This document shows positions 47,206-52,960 of a stretch of DNA of 52,960 nucleotides, one piece after another. The DNA comes from Corynebacterium stercoris (GTDB taxonomy: Bacteria > Actinomycetota > Actinomycetes > Mycobacteriales > Mycobacteriaceae), in assembly GCF_024160105.1 (NCBI RefSeq), contig NZ_JAMFTQ010000012.1, forward strand, positions 1 to 52,960, in the 5' to 3' direction. The notes under the pieces were generated by a model. That model was not told the DNA's origin, made no database searches, and saw only the letters and a list, made by a program, of their open reading frames with translations. A program made the translations under genes and the position numbers. Within the stretch, counting starts at the first letter, position 1; every line of letters begins with the position of its first letter.

Positions 47206-47475
47206 ATGACCATGGCGGAGCACATCTCTCAGCGGGAATTGCGAAACGAAAGCGGGAAAATTCTGCGCGCGGTTGAGGCGGGCGAAGAGTTTGTGATTAC
47301 GAACCGGGGGCGCCCAGTCGCGCGGCTCGTCGGCGTGGAAGACGGTGCCGAAAGGCGCTGCATCCTTCCTGCGCAGAAGCCGAGTCGCCCGCTCCGGATT
47401 GGGAAGCAGTACCGCCGGAAACTCTCGGCTTCCACAGATGAACTCCTCGAGGGCTACCGTGACGAGCGCATTTGA
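47206..47475 (+). CDS. vapB: Phd/YefM-type antitoxin (VapB)
   Basis: 89 aa. N-terminal Phd/YefM DNA-binding fold: ISQRELRNESGKILRAVEAGEEFVITNRGRPVARLVG (6-42). The basic, flexible C-terminus would bind and block the toxin. ATG 47206 follows a palindrome and has no ribosome site. The next gene starts 17 bp before this one stops, the usual antitoxin-toxin overlap. Confidence 0.9.
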   Translation: MTMAEHISQRELRNESGKILRAVEAGEEFVITNRGRPVARLVGVEDGAERRCILPAQKPSRPLRIGKQYRRKLSASTDELLEGYRDERI

Positions 47476-47884
47476 GCCTGCGCACCGCTGGTACCTGGAT
47501 ACCTCGGCTGCCCTTAAGCTCTTCGCGGACGAGGCCGAATCGGATGCCTTAGAGCAGGCGATTCTTGAGAGCTCTCCACAGATCTTTTCCTCGACGTTGC
47601 TCGAGACTGAACTGCGCCGCGTTGCCGTCCGGCATCCGGAGATTGCGCAAAGCGAGATCTCCGACTTTCTCCAGTCAATCGAGTTGGTCACGTTGACCCA
47701 GGCGGCGTTTCGCCTAGCGGGGCAATTGCCCGGCGCGACGCTGAGGTCCCTCGACGCACTGCACTTAACCGCGGCCCTCCTCGGCGGAGCATCTGCAATA
47801 GTCACCTACGATCGCCGGCTCCAAGCTGCCGCAAGGAACATGGGGCTCACCGCACTCGCCCCCGGCCAGACGCAGCTCCCCTAG
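47459..47884 (+). CDS. vapC: PIN-domain toxin (VapC)
   Basis: 141 aa from GTG 47459 (MTSAFEPAHRWYLDTSA). The frame is open upstream inside vapB but has no homology there. PIN nuclease acidic residues are present: Asp14 (YLDTSA), Glu49/Glu51, Asp99 (LDALHL), Asp118 (VTYDRRL). VapC toxins are Mg-dependent RNases that often cut tRNA or rRNA. Its stop shares the CTAG with the stop of the convergent xth gene, a result of the duplicated xth end. Confidence 0.92.
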   Translation: MTSAFEPAHRWYLDTSAALKLFADEAESDALEQAILESSPQIFSSTLLETELRRVAVRHPEIAQSEISDFLQSIELVTLTQAAFRLAGQLPGATLRSLDALHLTAALLGGASAIVTYDRRLQAAARNMGLTALAPGQTQLP

Positions 47885-48795
47885 CGGTACTCCACCACCA
47901 CCGGCGAGTGGTCCGACCAGCGCTCTTCCACCGTAGCGGCCTTTTCCACCCACGCGCGCTGCGCCCGCTCGAGCATGTTGGCCGTCGCAGCCTGCACATC
48001 GATGCGCCAGCCGGCGTCGTTGTTGAACGCCTGGCCGCGGAACGTCCACCACGTGTACCCCGCGTCCTCCGGGTTCAAACGCCGCGCCACGTCGAACCAT
48101 CCAGGGTCAGCGCATGCTTGCCGACGTTTCTCAGACACGTACTCGACAGCCCCCGCCCAGCCGGGCAGATCCTTGAGCTGCAGGTCTTGCGCCTCCTCGT
48201 CCGGGAAGCAGCCGAAGACCGCATCCATGAACGCGCGCTCGTGCGGCAGAAAGCCCGACTTCTTGTGGTTTGTCTTCCAGTTCTTCAGGTCTTCGCGGCG
48301 GTGGCAGATGTTCCAATCGCCGCCGATCACCATGTCGGGTTCCTCCTCGGCCCACTGGGCAAGTAGCGGCTCGAACTCATCGAGGAAGCGATACTTCTCG
48401 TCCTGTTTCGCGGTGCCGGCCGAACCGCTGGGGAGATACAAGGAGGCCACAACGGTGCCGTCGGAAAGCGTGGCCCTGATGAAGCGGCCGGCGTCTTCGA
48501 AGGTGGGGATGCCGATGCGGACGTCGGCAAGCGGGGTGCGCGAGAGAATGCCCACCCCGGCGCGGCCCTTTGCCCCGGGTGCGGTGGCGGGGGCGACGGC
48601 GAGGTGCCAGCCCGCCTCGAGTGCGGGGGCGAGCGCGGCGGTAGCTTCGGCCTCGGTGGCGCGGACCTCCTGCATGAGGACGACGCCCGCCGTCGTCTCG
48701 CGGAGCCACGCCAGCATGCCGGGGTTGACCTCGCTGCGGATCTTGGTGGCGGCGCGGATGCCGTTGACGTTGACGCTGGCGATGGTGAGGCTCAT
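47881..48795 (-). CDS. xth: exodeoxyribonuclease III
   Basis: 304 aa, endonuclease/exonuclease/phosphatase fold. Active-site residues: Asn11 (NVNGIRAA), Glu43 (MQEVR), GDWNICH, GWRID, and Asp295/His296 in SDHSPV. An AP endonuclease for base-excision repair. ATG 48795 lies 8 bases after TATGGT on the minus strand, so probably leaderless. Its last 39 bp are duplicated at 47146-47184 beyond the toxin-antitoxin pair, so the gene was rebuilt intact after that insertion. Divergent from icd by 77 bp. Confidence 0.95.
   Translation of the reverse strand: MSLTIASVNVNGIRAATKIRSEVNPGMLAWLRETTAGVVLMQEVRATEAEATAALAPALEAGWHLAVAPATAPGAKGRAGVGILSRTPLADVRIGIPTFEDAGRFIRATLSDGTVVASLYLPSGSAGTAKQDEKYRFLDEFEPLLAQWAEEEPDMVIGGDWNICHRREDLKNWKTNHKKSGFLPHERAFMDAVFGCFPDEEAQDLQLKDLPGWAGAVEYVSEKRRQACADPGWFDVARRLNPEDAGYTWWTFRGQAFNNDAGWRIDVQAATANMLERAQRAWVEKAATVEERWSDHSPVVVEYR
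47882..47920. repeat. 39-bp direct repeat, xth 3' end (right)
   Basis: Second copy of the 47146-47184 repeat, forming the functional 3' end of xth. The bases just outside differ between the copies (TTTCGG against CGCTCT on one side), which sets the limits of the duplication. Confidence 0.9.
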
Positions 48796-48872
48796 GGGTT
48801 TGCACCATACCGGTGCCTCTCACGCGGTACGCTGGGAGGTTGAAGTCTGACACCTTAGCATTAAGGAGCACT

Positions 48873-51062
<2,190 letters not shown>

Positions 51063-51078
51063 CTCGCTGATCTGAGAT

Positions 51079-51126
51079 CGGCCGGTGTCGGGGTTTCGCG
51101 ACCCGGCACCGGCCGGTTTTTGTTTG
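51079..51126 (+). terminator. icd terminator
   Basis: 14-bp stem (51079-51092 with 51102-51115, one T-G pair) followed by GGTTTTTG. A second hairpin, CTGGGCA-GCGCTG-TGCCCAG, lies just beyond (51133-51152). From there to the IS end (51306) I see no gene; 51215-51290 is distinctly AT-rich. Confidence 0.92.
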
Positions 51127-51311
51127 GTCAGACTGGGCAGCGCTGTGCCCAGCCCGGTACCTCCGCCCCACTTACCGCAAACGCTTACCCGACGAACTAG
51201 ACCACCTAGATCAGATCAGAAGAGCGATTTTTTCTTGCTTCGTAACCAGAAAAAGATGCCAAAACAGCCCTTAAACTCTTCAAAAAACTCCCTTACCTGC
51301 GGAATCTGTGA

Positions 51312-51361
51312 GCGCTCTTCGAAATGTAGCCCACTGGCGCTCTTTGAAAAGTAGCCCAGTG
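51312..51361. repeat. two tandem 25-bp repeats at the IS21 end
   Basis: GCGCTCTTCGAAATGTAGCC... (51312-51336) and GCGCTCTTTGAAAAGTAGCC... (51337-51361) match at 22 of 25 positions. IS21 elements carry such multiple end repeats as transposase-binding sites. Confidence 0.8.
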
Positions 51362-51371
51362 TGGTCGTTGG

Positions 51372-52166
51372 TTATTGTGCCTGATGTGGTTGCGGGGCGG
51401 GGGTTGTTGCGGGGATTTCCCTGCCTTTGATGCGGTGGCTGGTGCCGCGGTGTTGGAAGATTTTGGCGTGGTGGACGATGCGGTCAACCATGGCGGTAGC
51501 CACGGTGACGTCGCCGAAGCATTGTGCCCATTGGGAAAATGCCAGGTTGGACGTGACGATGATGGAGCCGTGTTCGTACCGGCGGGACACGAGCTGGAAG
51601 AACAGGTTCGCGGCGTCGGCCTCCACTGGGATGTAGCCGAGTTCGTCGATGATGAGCAGGTGGTAGCCGCTTAAGCGTTTCAAGGTTGGTTCCAACCTGC
51701 CCATCGCGTGGGCTTCGGTCAGCGTGTTGACCCACCCGGCGGCGGTGTCGAACAAGACCCGGTAGCCTTGCTGGGCTGCCGTGACGCCGAGTGCTGTGGC
51801 GAGGTGTGTTTTGCCGGTGCCGGGCGGGCCGAGGAGGACGACGTTTTCGGCGGTGGCGACCCACGCGCCCGTTTCAAGACGGGCGATCTCTGCCCGGTCG
51901 ATTGCGGGTTGGGCGGTGAAGTCGAAATCGGCGATGGTTTTCACTGAGGGGAAACCGGCGCGTTTGACGCGTTGGTTTGCGCCGGATTCTGCTCTGGCGG
52001 TGGCTTCAACCGATAACACGGCTGCGAGGTACTCCTCGTGCGTCCAGGATTCGGCGCGGGCTTGTTCAGCAATGGTTGCGTGGATGTTTGCGATGCGGGG
52101 TGCTTTGAGCTCTCTGGCGTAGCGGTTAATTGTTGCGGTGGTGTCGTGTGCTGGGGTGCGGGTCAT
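51372..52166 (-). CDS. istB: IS21-family helper ATPase IstB
   Basis: 264 aa AAA+ ATPase, full length. Walker A GPPGTGKT (113-120), Walker B LLIIDELG, and the DnaC-like segment VTSNLAFSQWAQCFGD. It loads the IstA transposase onto target DNA. ATG 52166 overlaps the istA stop (ATGA). No defect seen. Confidence 0.95.
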   Translation of the reverse strand: MTRTPAHDTTATINRYARELKAPRIANIHATIAEQARAESWTHEEYLAAVLSVEATARAESGANQRVKRAGFPSVKTIADFDFTAQPAIDRAEIARLETGAWVATAENVVLLGPPGTGKTHLATALGVTAAQQGYRVLFDTAAGWVNTLTEAHAMGRLEPTLKRLSGYHLLIIDELGYIPVEADAANLFFQLVSRRYEHGSIIVTSNLAFSQWAQCFGDVTVATAMVDRIVHHAKIFQHRGTSHRIKGREIPATTPAPQPHQAQ

Positions 52167-52960
52167 GCGGTGGTCCTTTTCGCAGGGCTTGAGGTGATGC
52201 GGTCATAGACGGTGAGGTCGGCGGCGGCGATGTCGAAGCTGGGTTTCGGTGCAGGCGTGGTTGCGCGCTGCTGGCGCATTGCTTTTGCCGCGGCCTGGTG
52301 GGCGGGGTCGGTGATTGTGCGGCCTTTCGCCCAGATTCTTTGGTGGGTGGCGATTGTTTCCCCGCCTGGGCCGGTCACGGTGACGTGGTGCAAGGTGGTG
52401 TGCACCGTGACGAGTCGGTCGACGTAGGCGGGGTCGACGCTGTAGTGGTTGGTGTCGACGGTGACGAAAGTAGTTGCGGGGCAGCCGCACCGCGGGGCGG
52501 GTGCCGAAGGTCGGTGTGTATGGCGGCAGGGGCCGCATCCCGGCCCGGTCTGTGGTGAAGGCTTCAGCTGGCGAGGTTTTCAACACCGCGTGTGTTCTCA
52601 CGTTGGCAACGGTGGTGAACCAGTCGTCGAGCTGGGTTTGCACATCCTTTGGGTTGGTGAAGCGCCGAGCCGGGAAGAACGAGGTTTTCATGTACCCGTT
52701 GGTGCGCTCAACGATGCCCTTGGATTCCGGGTCCCTGGGTGGGGTTTGCACGATTTTGCAGCCCAACGCGCCGGCGAACGCGATTACCGGTTCGCACAGT
52801 CTGGCTCTGCCGATGCCGGATTCGCGGTCCCACACCAGCCGGGTGGGAACTGCGGTGAAAGTGTGCTCGAGGAGATCCCACATCCCGGCCAAAAGGTCGT
52901 CGGTGGTGCGCGACGGCAAGATCCGCGCCCCGGCGAAGCGGGAATGGGAAGCAACCATCA
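52163..52960 (-). pseudogene. istA: IS21-family transposase IstA, frameshifted and cut by window end
   Basis: The C-terminal part of a DDE integrase: LVWDRESGIGR and the catalytic Glu in PRDPESKGIVERTNGYMK. The frame from the window end reads normally to RLPRNYF, then turns into nonsense, while the correct continuation VTVDTNHYSVDPAYVDRLVTVHTTLHH lies in another frame and runs to the stop at 52163. The break maps to a run of three T (minus strand) at 52467-52469, where one extra T would explain it. The N-terminal part is outside the window. A sequencing error cannot be excluded. Confidence 0.85.

Larger units (their letters stand above)
51307..52960 (-). mobile_element. IS21-family insertion sequence (one end inside the window)
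   Basis: istA and istB overlap in the usual order. The istB-side end begins about TGTGAGCGC at 51307 and carries two 25-bp near-identical direct repeats. The other end is beyond the window. istA is frameshifted, so the copy is probably inactive by itself. Confidence 0.9.

Noticed and set aside
51133..51152. Hairpin after the icd terminator as a separate RNA gene.
   Set aside because: No promoter, no T run; likely a chance or backup structure.

Overview
The window is a high-GC actinobacterial chromosome segment that reads as Corynebacterium. The evidence is the gene content and order (pyc, prpDBC with a PrpR/RamB-type regulator, lpdA, amiA-like peptidase, upp, trpS, xth beside a monomeric icd), the presence of bsaP beside bioB, a perfect BioQ-type box, and the many genes whose start codon sits only 6-8 nt after a TANNNT hexamer (leaderless style). 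I worked by eye; no database search, GC plot or alignment program was run. Positions 1-26300 are mostly core metabolism. The tail of an IS30-type transposase (1-93) is followed by a Cj0069-type protein, a rhodanese, the biotinylated acyl-CoA carboxylase subunit accBC, a secreted serine protease, a GNAT, pyruvate carboxylase, the methylcitrate-cycle genes prpD-prpB-prpC with divergent prpR, the flavoprotein lpdA, an M20 peptidase, an XRE regulator, upp, a NlpC/P60 pair, a conserved protein with an internal duplication, a TRIC channel, a D,D-carboxypeptidase, a YihY-family membrane protein and trpS, which shares a tiny divergent promoter with a glutamine amidotransferase. Positions 26340-30110 hold a CAP-domain protein, a GntR/ABC/membrane operon under a palindromic operator, and bsaP-bioB under a BioQ box. 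Positions 30361-47111 are a complete type I-E CRISPR-Cas locus. By hand count the array has 121 repeats and 120 spacers (7,372 bp). It is transcribed on the minus strand from a leader next to cas2. The cas genes run cas3-cse1-cse2-cas7e-cas5e-cas6e-cas1-cas2, nearly all overlapping or closely spaced. The most interesting object lies just upstream of cas3, on the opposite strand (about 46989-47111). It consists of two degenerate CRISPR repeats flanking a 21-nt pseudo-spacer and ends in a clear intrinsic terminator. The first repeat keeps the 3' handle and the second keeps the stem-loop, which is exactly what one mature crRNA needs. The pseudo-spacer matches the -10 region of the likely cas3 promoter at 13 of its first 15 positions, next to an AA(C) PAM-like sequence. 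If the first C is counted with the PAM, the two mismatches fall at guide positions 6 and 12, the bases that Cascade flips out. This looks like a CreR-type cas-regulating guide RNA, so the Cascade complex would repress its own operon. Positions 47146-47920 hold a Phd/PIN (vapBC-type) toxin-antitoxin pair sitting exactly between two 39-bp copies of the 3' end of xth, as if it had integrated there. Then come xth, divergent icd with a strong terminator, and an IS21-family element (istB intact, istA frameshifted and cut by the window end).
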